A stretch of 64,000 bases of DNA, taken from contig CAKQEP010000007.1 in the NCBI GenBank assembly GCA_934230325.1, forward strand, positions 25,496 to 89,495, read 5' to 3'. A program made the position numbers and the translations under genes. The notes below the pieces were generated by a model. The model saw nothing but the letters and a program-made list of their open reading frames with translations, made no database searches and had not been told where the DNA came from. Source of the stretch: an uncultured Clostridia bacterium. Lineage in GTDB: Bacteria; Bacillota; Clostridia; Christensenellales; CAG-314. Position 1 is the stretch's first letter; each line of letters starts with the position of its first letter. This document shows positions 44,468 through 52,512 of the stretch, piece by piece.

Positions 44468-45034
44468 ATGCAGTATTTAAAACAAAACGTAAGGGAGCGC
44501 ATATTAGAAGCGGCAGAGCAGGAATTTGACCAAAACGGTTTTCAAGACGCGTCGATGCGTACCATTGCCGACAGCGCAGGGGTATCTTTGGGCAACGTAT
44601 ACAGATATTTTACCAACAAACAAGCGTTGTTTTGCGCCGTTGCCGAGCCGATAATAGATGAAATAGGCTTAAAAATCGATATTATGTTTGCGACGAGCAA
44701 CGATTTAAGCGAAGCCGCCGACGGAATGGCGGATTATTTTTATCAAAACCCAAACAAACTGACCGTCGTAAGGCAATGCGTCAACAGCGACATAGGCGCG
44801 TTGCGCGATATGGTCACAGAAATGGCGGCAAAAGCGGTAAAAAGTTGTTTTGACGGTTGTTTCGGTCTACGCCAAAAGGTAAAAAACCCCGATTTTGACA
44901 AAGCGGTGGCAAACAGTTTTATTTTTGCTTTGGCGTCGCTATCCGATTGCAAAAATCAAAAGGAAACAAAAAAGCAGTACGTGAGAGAGTTGGTAGCCTT
45001 CTTTTTTGAAAAAATCGACCAAAGATTTGTTTGA
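44468..45034 (+). CDS. TetR-family transcriptional regulator
   Basis: The 188-residue protein has an N-terminal TetR HTH (VRERILEAAEQEFDQNGFQD followed by SMRTIADSAGVSLGNVYRYF, recognition helix near residues 35-52). A variable ligand-binding helical domain follows, which I cannot assign to a ligand. GAGG is 8-9 bases before the ATG. No efflux gene is adjacent, and the next gene is convergent, so the target is not evident. A terminator follows. Confidence 0.9.
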   Translation: MQYLKQNVRERILEAAEQEFDQNGFQDASMRTIADSAGVSLGNVYRYFTNKQALFCAVAEPIIDEIGLKIDIMFATSNDLSEAADGMADYFYQNPNKLTVVRQCVNSDIGALRDMVTEMAAKAVKSCFDGCFGLRQKVKNPDFDKAVANSFIFALASLSDCKNQKETKKQYVRELVAFFFEKIDQRFV

Positions 45035-45068
45035 TGGCGTAATGATTTTAAAATTTAATCTTTTTTGT

Positions 45069-45097
45069 ATCCTTGCCTTTTGGCAAGGATTTTTTAT
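45069..45097 (+). terminator. Intrinsic terminator after the TetR gene
   Basis: ATCCTTGCC / GGCAAGGAT around TTTT, followed by T6. Confidence 0.88.
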
Positions 45098-45142
45098 TAT
45101 TGCAATTTTTTTAAACAACGTATATGAGTTTTTTTGACAAAA

Positions 45143-45964
45143 CTAAATATTCAATTTGTTTTGCGGATTGTATTTTTTGTTTAGCAAGGCAATCAACCCC
45201 AACAAAAAACATATCGAAGCCATCACTATATTGTATATTCCGTACATAGTAACGACCGACAACAACGCCAAAAACACGGCGGAAGACAAATAATACTTAA
45301 ACCGCGACTTGTTTAACGCAAAGTACAAAATTTTGCTCTCGCGAATTTTGCGTTTTTGTTTTGCGGGTTGCGCCACGCATTTGTGGTTTTGTTTTAAAAA
45401 AGTTTGCGTATCGGCAAAATTCATTACGGTGATTTTTATCGGAAGTTGTTGCAAAAATTCCCGCGTGCTTGCGTCGTAATCCAAACAAAACAGCGCGATT
45501 TTGTCTGCGTTTTGTTTTACTGCTTTTTTGTAGACGTTTATTACGTCTTGCTTGTTTACTGCTAAAGTTTTAAACAAAAAATACAAAAGAAGTTTGCTTT
45601 TGTTTTCCGCTACAAACGTGTCGTCGCAAATTTTTTGTACCGTATATCCGTTTTTGATAAAAATATCGGTAAAGGGCGAGTAATCGCAAAGGAGCAACAG
45701 GGCGTTTTTTTGCGCCGTCGTCGCTTTTTTGGACGCAAAAACGCCTTGATTTATTTTTTTTAGCACAAAAAACAGCACGGCAAAGGACAGGAGAGAAACG
45801 ACGGCGGACGCCGTATAGCACACCCAAAGTTTGTTTCCGCTATATCTGAGCCAACAAAAACACAGCAAAAACGCGGCTAAAGAAATCAATATATTGTCGG
45901 TTGATTTGTTCACGGAGATATTATTGACAAATAATTTAAAAATATCGTTGCTTTTACTTTTCAT
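45143..45964 (-). CDS. Four-TM membrane protein with a soluble domain, unknown function
   Basis: The 273-residue product has two N-terminal membrane helices (about 22-40 and 43-68). A soluble central domain follows (about 80-185, with LLYFLFKTLAVNKQDVINVY and KIALFCLDYDASTREF), then two C-terminal helices (about 215-262). The central domain's alternating helices and strands faintly recall restriction-endonuclease-like (Mrr) folds near the membrane, but I see no complete catalytic D-ExK set. The frame is open upstream to 46183, across nadD, so I take the ATG at 45964 (MKSKSND). It is divergent from nadD, and the two promoters share the GTATAC palindrome near 45980. Confidence 0.6.
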   Translation of the reverse strand: MKSKSNDIFKLFVNNISVNKSTDNILISLAAFLLCFCWLRYSGNKLWVCYTASAVVSLLSFAVLFFVLKKINQGVFASKKATTAQKNALLLLCDYSPFTDIFIKNGYTVQKICDDTFVAENKSKLLLYFLFKTLAVNKQDVINVYKKAVKQNADKIALFCLDYDASTREFLQQLPIKITVMNFADTQTFLKQNHKCVAQPAKQKRKIRESKILYFALNKSRFKYYLSSAVFLALLSVVTMYGIYNIVMASICFLLGLIALLNKKYNPQNKLNI

Positions 45965-45986
45965 TTTTATGGCGATTTGGTATACT
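45958..45986 (+). promoter_or_regulatory. Promoter of nadD/yqeK, predicted leaderless
   Basis: TTTTCA (45958-45963), 17-base spacer, TATACT (45981-45986), then six bases and ATG. Confidence 0.65.
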
Positions 45987-45992
45987 GTTTTT

Positions 45993-47117
45993 ATGAAAAT
46001 CTGCTTTTTGGGCGGAACGTTTGCGCCCGCGCACAACGGACATATATCTTTGGCAAAAAGCGCCGCCGCGCAACTTAAACCCGACAAATTCATTATAATG
46101 CCTTGCGGGATTCCGCCGCACAAACACGAGGAAGCGCAAGCGAAAGACAGAATGGAAATGGCAAAAGCGGCGTTTGCCGACATTCCCGCCGTCGAAATCA
46201 GCGATTACGAAATTAAGAGGGAAGGCAAAAGTTTTTCCTATCTTACAATGCAACATCTCAAACAAACCTATCCCGACGCAGAACTTTACTTTGTTATGGG
46301 GGCGGACAGTTTGCGCGACTTTGACCGCTGGGTAAACCCGCAAGCGATAGCCGACCTTGCGACGTTGGCGGTTGCGGTACGGGAAGATTGCGACGTAATA
46401 AGCGACGTAAAAAAGGTAAAACGAGAGTTTGGAGCGCGCGTCGTATTGCTTGACGCGCCGGAAATCGACGTTTCTTCTACGGAAATACGAGTAAATTGCG
46501 AGTTTGGTTTGGACAATTCCGCGCTTATTCCCGATAGCGTTGCGCAGTACATAAAACGGCGCGGCTTGTTTAGCAAATACGCCGACGCCGCCAAAAAACT
46601 CAAAGGTTTGCAGGAGCAAAAACGCTATTTGCACACGGCGAGCGTCGTCAAAGCGGGGTTGGACTTTGCAAGAGCCGCCGCCGTTGACGAGGACAAAGCC
46701 TTTGTAGCGTGTATGTTGCACGATTGCGGCAAAAATATCCCGCAGGAAAAATGGCAGTATTACGGATTTGACAATGCGGAAAATCTTTTGCCGCCTATTC
46801 TTCATTGCGGGTTGGGGGTGTTGGTAGCGCAAAAGGAATTTGGCGTGACCGACCAAGACGTACTCAACGCGATAAGATACCACACGACGGGGCGTCCCGA
46901 TATGTCCGAGTTGGAAAAACTCGTATTTGTAGCCGACAAAGCGGAAAAAAATCGCAAATACGACGTTTGCGCATACTATAAAGCGGGCTTGACAAATCTC
47001 GACAAAGCGTTTAAAATGGTACTCAAAGATATGTACGATATCGCGGTCAAAAAGTACGGCGCAGACAAAGTAGACGGCTTGACGGTCGCCACGATGGATT
47101 TTTATCACTTGCTTTAA
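45993..47117 (+). CDS. nadD: Fusion of nicotinate-nucleotide adenylyltransferase (NadD) and YqeK-type HD hydrolase
   Basis: The 374-residue protein joins two genes that are usually adjacent. Residues 1 to about 195 are NadD: GGTFAPAHNGHISLA with the nucleotidyltransferase HxGH-type motif, PPHKH, VMGADSLRDFDRW and the ISSTEIR-like DVSSTEIRVN. It makes deamido-NAD from NaMN and ATP. Residues about 205-370 are a YqeK HD domain: LHTASV (first metal His near 212), HDCGK (HD pair near 243), ILHCGLG, and a final AKNRKYDV-like KAEKNRKYD. YqeK enzymes hydrolyse Ap4A. No ribosome-binding site is seen. rsfS follows, as in most Bacillota. Confidence 0.93.
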   Translation: MKICFLGGTFAPAHNGHISLAKSAAAQLKPDKFIIMPCGIPPHKHEEAQAKDRMEMAKAAFADIPAVEISDYEIKREGKSFSYLTMQHLKQTYPDAELYFVMGADSLRDFDRWVNPQAIADLATLAVAVREDCDVISDVKKVKREFGARVVLLDAPEIDVSSTEIRVNCEFGLDNSALIPDSVAQYIKRRGLFSKYADAAKKLKGLQEQKRYLHTASVVKAGLDFARAAAVDEDKAFVACMLHDCGKNIPQEKWQYYGFDNAENLLPPILHCGLGVLVAQKEFGVTDQDVLNAIRYHTTGRPDMSELEKLVFVADKAEKNRKYDVCAYYKAGLTNLDKAFKMVLKDMYDIAVKKYGADKVDGLTVATMDFYHLL

Positions 47118-47199
47118 AGTGATATTGTCGTATTTTTTACTATACGTATAGCAAAAATCAAACAAAAATTTTAGGCAAACAGCCAAAAGGAGTTTTTTT

Positions 47200-47553
47200 A
47201 TGGAGTTGACGACACAACAAACGGTGCAACTTTTTTGCGCCGCATTGAGCGAGAAAAAAGCGACGGAAATCAAAATAATAGAAGTAACGTCGCTCACCGA
47301 CGTTGCCGATTACTTTATCGTGTGCAGCGGCAAAACCGTCCCGCAAGTCAAAGCGATTTTTGATAATCTGGAAGAAAAAGCAGAAGCGCAGGGGATTTTC
47401 TGTCGCCGCAAAGAAGGTTATAACGAAGGCAAATGGATTGCTGTGGACTACGGCAATATCATAGTGCATATATTCAACGCCGCAACGAGAGAGTTTTACC
47501 AACTCGACAAATTGTGGAACAGCGGCAACAACGTCACCGATTACAAAGATTGA
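47200..47553 (+). CDS. rsfS: Ribosome silencing factor RsfS
   Basis: The 117-residue protein spans the whole DUF143 family: ATEIKIIEVTSLTDVADYFIVCSG near the start, then RRKEGYNEGKWIAVDYGNIIVHIF and REFYQLDKLW. RsfS binds L14 and blocks subunit joining when nutrients are scarce. AAGGAG is 8 bases before the ATG. It follows the nadD-yqeK fusion by 82 bases, the usual order. Confidence 0.95.
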   Translation: MELTTQQTVQLFCAALSEKKATEIKIIEVTSLTDVADYFIVCSGKTVPQVKAIFDNLEEKAEAQGIFCRRKEGYNEGKWIAVDYGNIIVHIFNAATREFYQLDKLWNSGNNVTDYKD

Positions 47554-47624
47554 CGGTTGTCGGTTGAAACAAAAACGCCGCAAAAACTGTCGTTTAGCGG
47601 CAAATATAAAGGCAATTACAATAT

Positions 47625-47681
47625 AATATTGCAACCTATATATTACCAAGAATAATATTGCAACTTAATATATTACCAAGA
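47625..47681. repeat. Tandem duplication of about 28 bases
   Basis: AATATTGCAAC..(T)ATATTACCAAGA occurs twice, directly before the terminator at 47683. It has no open reading frame. Confidence 0.7.
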
Positions 47682-47682
47682 C

Positions 47683-47710
47683 AAAATCCCGCTTTTGGCG
47701 GGATTTTTTG
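47683..47710 (+). terminator. Bidirectional terminator between rsfS and the convergent YhcN-like gene
   Basis: AAATCCCGC / GGCGGGATTT around TTTT; T-runs on both strands. Confidence 0.88.
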
Positions 47711-47812
47711 TGCCGTAAACTACTTGCGGCTTTTTGATTTTTGCCTTTTTGCCGTGTTTTAAGTATTGCCGTTTAAAGCGATTTCCTTGACTGACGACAA
47801 AGGTCTTGTCGT

Positions 47813-48268
47813 TTAATTTTCGGGCGCGCCGTCTTTTGATTTGTCGGGAATACGTTTAAAAAATTCAAAGGGCGGTTTGGTGTAGTTTTTTATTTCGTCG
47901 GGGCAAAGTTCGCCTTTTTGAATCAACAGGTTTAAGTCTTCTATGGCTTTAAAAATGCGCGGCGAAGTCGTTATTTTTACGTTTTTGTATTGCGGAAAAT
48001 CCGTCGTTATTTTTTGTCGGATTTCTTCTATCGATTTGTCGCTTTCCGATTTTAAATAAATTCCGTTTGGTCGTATCGCTATTATCGCGCAGTCCTCGTA
48101 AGTAAATACGCGGCTGTCCGCAACGTGTTGCGTTTTGTTGACCGATTGTCTGATTTTTTGCGCGTCGGTCAAAGGCGTTTCCTGCGCCAAGACGGTAGAA
48201 CAGGCAAACATTGCGAGAGTTGCCGCGCTCAAAGCCAACGCCCAAGTAATAAAAGTTTTGCTTTTCAT
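47813..48268 (-). CDS. Exported YhcN/YlaJ-like protein
   Basis: The 151-residue protein has a signal peptide (hydrophobic core ITWALALSAATLAMFA, cleavage probably before QETPL). The mature part has the pattern AQKIRQSVNKTQHVADSRVF, a stretch of strand (AIIAI) and a region ITTDFPQYKNVKITTSPRIF. That is how YhcN/YlaJ sporulation lipoproteins are built (heart-like alternating helices and strands, 'V..V..A.V'). The lipobox is not canonical. I give the family as likely, not certain. AAGGAGG is 8 bases before the ATG. Convergent with rsfS. Confidence 0.55.
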   Translation of the reverse strand: MKSKTFITWALALSAATLAMFACSTVLAQETPLTDAQKIRQSVNKTQHVADSRVFTYEDCAIIAIRPNGIYLKSESDKSIEEIRQKITTDFPQYKNVKITTSPRIFKAIEDLNLLIQKGELCPDEIKNYTKPPFEFFKRIPDKSKDGAPEN

Positions 48269-48426
48269 CAGATACCTCCTTACGTTTATTTTGCCGCAAA
48301 AAACAAAAAAATATACTTTTTGACAAAGGTTGTTTTTTTACGCGGTCAAAAGTATGTTTTTGTTAAAAAGGGCGATAAACTCATAAAAAAAACCGTTGTT
48401 TGTCGCAAAAAGGAGAAAAACAAAAA

Positions 48427-48615
48427 ATGCGAGTATTGTTGCCGATAATTATTTTGAGCAGCGTCGGGTTGGCGGCGTGTTTGTGCTATATCGTTTACCG
48501 TTTTGTTTTGTACAGGCGAGAAAAATCGCAACGCAGAGAAATTCCGCCGGAAGAAACTTTTGAGTACAAAGACGAATACGAGGACGGCGACAGTTTGGTA
48601 ATAAATTTTAAGTAA
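48427..48615 (+). CDS. Small single-pass membrane protein
   Basis: The 62-residue product has one N-terminal transmembrane helix (about 2-24, LLPIIILSSVGLAACLCYIV). A basic stop-transfer patch (YRREKSQRRE) and an acidic tail (EETFEYKDEYEDGDS) follow. AAGGAG lies 10 bases before the ATG at 48427, so I prefer it to an ATG nine codons earlier. It is divergent from the YhcN-like gene. I know no function. Confidence 0.6.
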   Translation: MRVLLPIIILSSVGLAACLCYIVYRFVLYRREKSQRREIPPEETFEYKDEYEDGDSLVINFK

Positions 48616-48770
48616 TTTTTGACTAATATATTCAACCGCTCATACCGCGCGTTTGCTACCGCCGTTTAGGTCGATTGTTTGATTATGGCGTCAAGCGTTC
48701 TTTTTTGCGCCGTTTTTTTGGCGCGCGACGGTCGTTTGTTGTTTTTGATTAAAAAATTGCGTCGTTATAC

Positions 48771-48799
48771 TTGTCATTGTGTCGGTTTTAAAGTATAAT
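48771..48799 (+). promoter_or_regulatory. Promoter of nrdR
   Basis: TTGTCA (48771-48776), 17-base spacer, TATAAT (48794-48799). Confidence 0.78.
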
Positions 48800-48837
48800 A
48801 CAATATATAGATTTTTTGCCAGAGCGAGGTAGCGGTT

Positions 48838-49317
48838 ATGAAATGTATTTATTGCGGTTGCGCAGAACTTAAAGTCATTGACAGCAGACCGGTGGAGGAG
48901 TCCAACGCTATTCGTCGTCGTCGCGAATGTACAAATTGCGGCAAGCGGTTTACCACGTACGAAACGGTGGAAGAAGTTCAGTTGCTTGTGATAAAAAACA
49001 ACGGAAACAGGCAGTTGTTTGACATCAACAAACTTAAAAACGGCATAATAAAATCTTGCGAAAAGCGTCCCGTATCGATGGAACAGATTGACAAGTTGGT
49101 AGGCGACATACAAAAGAAACTTTGCAACGGTTTGGAGCAGGAAGTCACGAGCAAGCAAATCGGCGAGTTGGTCATGGAAGGTCTTAAAGACATTGACGAA
49201 GTCGCATATATAAGGTTTGCGTCGGTATACCGCAAGTTTAAGGACAGCAGCACTTTTATCGAGGAAATGAAAAAGATTTTTGACCAGCCTTCTTCGCGCG
49301 ACAAGCGAACAAAGTAG
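48838..49317 (+). CDS. nrdR: Transcriptional repressor NrdR
   Basis: The 159-residue protein has the zinc ribbon CxxC...CxxC (MKCIYCGC and ECTNCGKRFTTYE) and then an ATP-cone domain (about 46-136, VIKNNGNRQLFDINKL). It represses ribonucleotide reductase operons when dATP is high. The full NrdR length is present. GAGGT is 9 bases before the ATG. The next gene starts 7 bases after its stop codon. No ribonucleotide reductase gene is in this window. Confidence 0.96.
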   Translation: MKCIYCGCAELKVIDSRPVEESNAIRRRRECTNCGKRFTTYETVEEVQLLVIKNNGNRQLFDINKLKNGIIKSCEKRPVSMEQIDKLVGDIQKKLCNGLEQEVTSKQIGELVMEGLKDIDEVAYIRFASVYRKFKDSSTFIEEMKKIFDQPSSRDKRTK

Positions 49318-49323
49318 ATTGAT

Positions 49324-50391
49324 ATGGATATTTTAAGTCAACTTGTGGCGGTGTCAAAAAAATTCCCTCTCATGCGGACGGAAGATTATTTTAAACTGCT
49401 TTTTATCAGCGAATATCTCGGCGGTCACTTTATTTCCGACGAACAAGACTCGTTCAACAGGCTCGTAAAGGAAGCGGCGCAAAACGGTGCGCCCTTGCCC
49501 GACGAAAGTTTGTCCGATGATTTTTTAAACGTAAGCAGGGTAAATTTGCGTCCGTTTGTAGCGGCGGAAAAAAATATTCGCACGTTAAACCGACTTTTTG
49601 TAAACAGCAACTTGCTCAACGTCGGCACAAAAGAGGGGCTTCAACGCAAAATCGATTGTTTTGTGGACGCAGTAAAACAGCGCAAAATCGATTTGCCGTA
49701 TCTTTCGGTAAAGCGCAAAGCGGCGGAGTACGCGGCAAAAGGATATCCGCTTACGTCGCACTCGCCCGCTTACAAAATGAATTATTACCCGTCTTATAGG
49801 GTGGTACGCAAAGATTTTTGGTTTTTGTTTGATGTCATCGACGCGATAAACTCTCTTGCGGAAACCCGTTTGTCCGTCACCGTCGGCATAGACGGAAACT
49901 CCGGCGCGGGCAAAACTTTTTTTGCAAATGCATTAAAGGAATACTTTGACTGCAATTTGCTGTCTGCCGACGACTTCTTTTTGCCGCTAAATATGCGCAC
50001 GCCGCAAAGACTCGGCGAAGTAGGCGGCAACATTCATTACGAAAGGTTGCGCAAAACGCTGCTACAAATGAAGGATTGCAACGCTTTTACCTATTTGCGG
50101 TACGATTGCCACACCGACTCTTTTGAGGAAAAACGCGGCGAAAGCGGCAGAATAAACATAGTGGAAGGTTGTTATTCCCTTCACCCGTACCTGCGAGAGT
50201 TTTATGATTTGTGCGTCGTAATAAACGTCGGCAAACGAGAGCAGTACAGACGCATTTTTGACAGAGACGGACAAGCCGTTTTTGAGAGATACAAAAACGA
50301 GTGGATACCCAAAGAAGACGCATATCTGGAAAAATGTTGTTTTGACAGCAAAAAAACTATTTTTTTAAACAGCGACGGCTATTTGTTTTGA
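49324..50391 (+). CDS. Uridine kinase-like P-loop protein with N-terminal extension
   Basis: The 355-residue protein has a uridine kinase/phosphoribulokinase-type core in its C-terminal half. Walker A is GIDGNSGAGKTFFA near residue 189; the substrate loop is LLSADDFFLPLNMR; next comes RYDCHTDSFEE; and the lid region is NVGKREQYRRIFDRDG. The first about 150 residues are helical with no recognised domain and include YFKLLFISEYLGGHF. The substrate is uncertain; uridine/cytidine or another small molecule is possible. It starts 7 bases after nrdR and probably shares its transcript. A terminator follows. Confidence 0.75.
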   Translation: MDILSQLVAVSKKFPLMRTEDYFKLLFISEYLGGHFISDEQDSFNRLVKEAAQNGAPLPDESLSDDFLNVSRVNLRPFVAAEKNIRTLNRLFVNSNLLNVGTKEGLQRKIDCFVDAVKQRKIDLPYLSVKRKAAEYAAKGYPLTSHSPAYKMNYYPSYRVVRKDFWFLFDVIDAINSLAETRLSVTVGIDGNSGAGKTFFANALKEYFDCNLLSADDFFLPLNMRTPQRLGEVGGNIHYERLRKTLLQMKDCNAFTYLRYDCHTDSFEEKRGESGRINIVEGCYSLHPYLREFYDLCVVINVGKREQYRRIFDRDGQAVFERYKNEWIPKEDAYLEKCCFDSKKTIFLNSDGYLF

Positions 50392-50464
50392 CGTAAGCGG
50401 CGGGCTTAAACCTTTGCCGAGTAAAAACGACGAGCGGGGAAAACCGTTTTCGGTCGCAAATTTA

Positions 50465-50496
50465 GGGCAAAAAAATTTTTTTGCCCGTTTTTTTTA
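50465..50496 (+). terminator. Intrinsic terminator after the kinase-like gene
   Basis: GGGCAAAAAAA pairs directly with TTTTTTTGCCC, followed by T8. Confidence 0.8.
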
Positions 50497-50515
50497 ACTC
50501 AAACGACCTTTTGTA

Positions 50516-50543
50516 TTGACAAACACAAAAACGGTGATACAAT
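50516..50543 (+). promoter_or_regulatory. Promoter of the 50633 membrane-protein gene
   Basis: TTGACA (50516-50521), 16-base spacer, TACAAT (50538-50543). The leader of about 85 bases can form AGTGA/TCACT and GGCT/AGCC stems. Confidence 0.75.
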
Positions 50544-50632
50544 TTTTGTAGAGTGATTTTTGGGATTGTCGGTCACTCCTTTGACGGCTTTAGGCGGATC
50601 GAGCCAAAAAACCGAAAAACAAGGAGGTAATT

Positions 50633-51295
50633 ATGCAATTACAAAATCTTCTGCAAAATTTGCTTGCCGTATTTAAAAACACCGACAACAACGGTGTTTT
50701 TTTGTTGGAGTCCGTTGCCGTTTGTCTTATCGTTCAGATATTTAAACTGTACGTCGTAGACAAACTAAAAATCGATTTTACCGGTAAGTTTGACCCCGTT
50801 TGCTTGCTTCCGCTGGTGTTTGGCGCGGCGTTTGCCGTACTTAACGCAGTGGCGGCAAAAACCGTTTGGCTCGGCTGGAGTACGGTGTATGACGTACTTA
50901 TCGACGGGCTGTGTATCGGAGCGACTTCTACGCTTATGTACAAAACTTTTGCGGCGTTTGACAAAACAAACCTAAAAACGCTTTGCAAAGACGGCGTATT
51001 CGACATCTTGTACAACGAGATTCTTATCGTAACCGACGTCAAACAAAAGTTGTTGGACAAAGAGTTTACGCTCGCGGAGTTTGTGGCAAAACTCAAACAC
51101 GCCGCAAGCGGCATAAAAGCCGTGTACGACAAGGATATAGACGGCGACCAAGACGGTCAAAACGAGGAGCAACGCGACGAATACAAGCGGGAATGTTTAA
51201 AAACGCTACTTGCGGGGTTTGTCGGCGACGACAACCTTGACGGAGTAGTACAAGTACTGCACCGAGCGTTTAAAGAATATTTCGGTATGAAGTAA
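50633..51295 (+). CDS. Membrane protein of unknown function with soluble C-terminal domain
   Basis: The 220-residue protein has three hydrophobic segments in its first half (about 20-43, 58-83 and 86-106). A soluble, Asp/Lys/Glu-rich C-terminal half (about 110-220) is predicted to be helical, with GDQDGQNEEQRDEYK as a highly charged hinge. The N-terminal part recalls holin-like or DUF-type small membrane modules, but I recognise no family. AAGGAGG is 7 bases before the ATG. It is monocistronic, with its own promoter and a strong hairpin after it. Confidence 0.65.
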   Translation: MQLQNLLQNLLAVFKNTDNNGVFLLESVAVCLIVQIFKLYVVDKLKIDFTGKFDPVCLLPLVFGAAFAVLNAVAAKTVWLGWSTVYDVLIDGLCIGATSTLMYKTFAAFDKTNLKTLCKDGVFDILYNEILIVTDVKQKLLDKEFTLAEFVAKLKHAASGIKAVYDKDIDGDQDGQNEEQRDEYKRECLKTLLAGFVGDDNLDGVVQVLHRAFKEYFGMK

Positions 51296-51307
51296 ATTTT
51301 GTAAGAA

Positions 51308-51333
51308 CCGCCGCAGAATAGGTTCTGCGGCGG
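51308..51333 (+). terminator. GC-rich hairpin after the 50633 gene
   Basis: CCGCCGCAGAA / TTCTGCGGCGG, 11 bp with a TAGG loop; no T-run follows. Confidence 0.5.
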
Positions 51334-51459
51334 CAACTCTGCGCCAAAACGCTTGTTTGTTTGGGGCGGCTGTTACAAAAAAACAAAGCCGCTTGCTTTC
51401 TTTTTGCGTCGGAATATTGCCGTATGGTTTGTCTTAATCGGGCATAGCGACGCGATGTC

Positions 51460-51488
51460 TTGACAAAAAGGATTATTTGACTTATAAT
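51460..51488 (+). promoter_or_regulatory. Upstream promoter P1 of the YitT operon
   Basis: TTGACA (51460-51465), 17-base spacer, TATAAT (51483-51488): full consensus. Confidence 0.8.
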
Positions 51489-51533
51489 AGTAAGGTCGTA
51501 AAAAAATAATACTAATCGACCGCATTTAATCGG

Positions 51534-51562
51534 TTGACAAAATGTATATTATTTTGTATAAC
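51534..51562 (+). promoter_or_regulatory. Downstream promoter P2 of the YitT operon
   Basis: TTGACA (51534-51539), 17-base spacer, TATAAC (51557-51562); the leader is only about 13 bases and has no Shine-Dalgarno site. Confidence 0.65.
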
Positions 51563-51581
51563 TATTTGCATTAAAAAAACT

Positions 51582-52505
51582 ATGGTACAAATCAAGAACA
51601 AAAAATTTAATAAAAACGACGTTTTAAAGTTTTTTAAAGACTATGCGTTGGTGACGGTGGGCGCGTTGCTTATGACGACGTCTTGCTACTTTTTTATTTT
51701 GCCGTGTCATATGGTTTCCGGCGGCGTGGCAGGCGTTTCCAACGTTTTGTTTTACTGGTTTGGGTGGAAGCAAAGCGTCGTTTCCATTTGCTTGCAAGCG
51801 CCGTTGTTGGTGTTGGCGTTGTTTAAGTTGAAAAAGAGTTTTGCCATCAAAACGGTATACTCGTGCATTGCTTACAGCCTAATCATGCGATTTTACGAAA
51901 CGGTTTTTCCCGACGTACCCAACACAAAACCCGACAGCATTTTGTTGTGGATGGTAATGGGCGGCGTGATAGGCGGCGTAAGCATAGTTTTGCCTTTTTG
52001 GGCGGGCGGAAGCAACGGCGGCAGCGAAATAATTAGTGGCATTGCCGTAAGCAAAAACCCCGACACGCAAGTAGGCAAAGTTCTTATGCTGGTAAACTAT
52101 TGCGTGTACGCTTTGGCGTTGGTGTGCTTTGCCACAACGGAAGGCTTGACGATGGAAAGCATAATCAAAATCATATATTCCGTCATTTTGAGTTACGTTG
52201 AGTCGTTTACCATCGACTTGCTAAACAACGGGGTGGACCCGACGTTAAAATACTACATAATCACCGACAAAGCAGACGAGATTTCGGCGTTGATTTTTGC
52301 AAAGTTTAAGCGTGGCGTGAGTTGCGCCGACGCCGTTGACGCAAAAGGGGAAAAGACGGGCAAAAAGGTGCTTATCACCGTGATACAATACAGACAAAAC
52401 AACACGTTGAAACATATAATTAAGGAAACCGACCCCGATTGTTTTGCGTACTGCAAAGTGCTTGACGGCGTGGTCACTCGTCCGAATTTTAACAAGAGGT
52501 ACTAA
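51582..52505 (+). CDS. YitT-family membrane protein (first of a pair)
   Basis: The 307-residue protein has five to six hydrophobic segments of the DUF161/YitT_membrane type, with conserved LPCHMVSGGVAGVSNVLFYW near residue 42 and FWAGGSNGGSEIISGI near residue 145. The C-terminal cytoplasmic DUF2179 domain follows (about 215-300, YYIITDKADEISALIF and VLITVIQYRQ). The function is unknown; this is a core Bacillota membrane family. I start at the ATG at 51582 because an upstream GTG/ATG-free extension overlaps promoter P2. The second YitT gene follows after 7 bases. Confidence 0.88.
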   Translation: MVQIKNKKFNKNDVLKFFKDYALVTVGALLMTTSCYFFILPCHMVSGGVAGVSNVLFYWFGWKQSVVSICLQAPLLVLALFKLKKSFAIKTVYSCIAYSLIMRFYETVFPDVPNTKPDSILLWMVMGGVIGGVSIVLPFWAGGSNGGSEIISGIAVSKNPDTQVGKVLMLVNYCVYALALVCFATTEGLTMESIIKIIYSVILSYVESFTIDLLNNGVDPTLKYYIITDKADEISALIFAKFKRGVSCADAVDAKGEKTGKKVLITVIQYRQNNTLKHIIKETDPDCFAYCKVLDGVVTRPNFNKRY

Positions 52506-52512
52506 AAAAGTT

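Noticed and set aside
47625..47681. Two-copy repeat as a minimal CRISPR
   Set aside because: Only two directly adjacent copies, no spacers and no cas genes.
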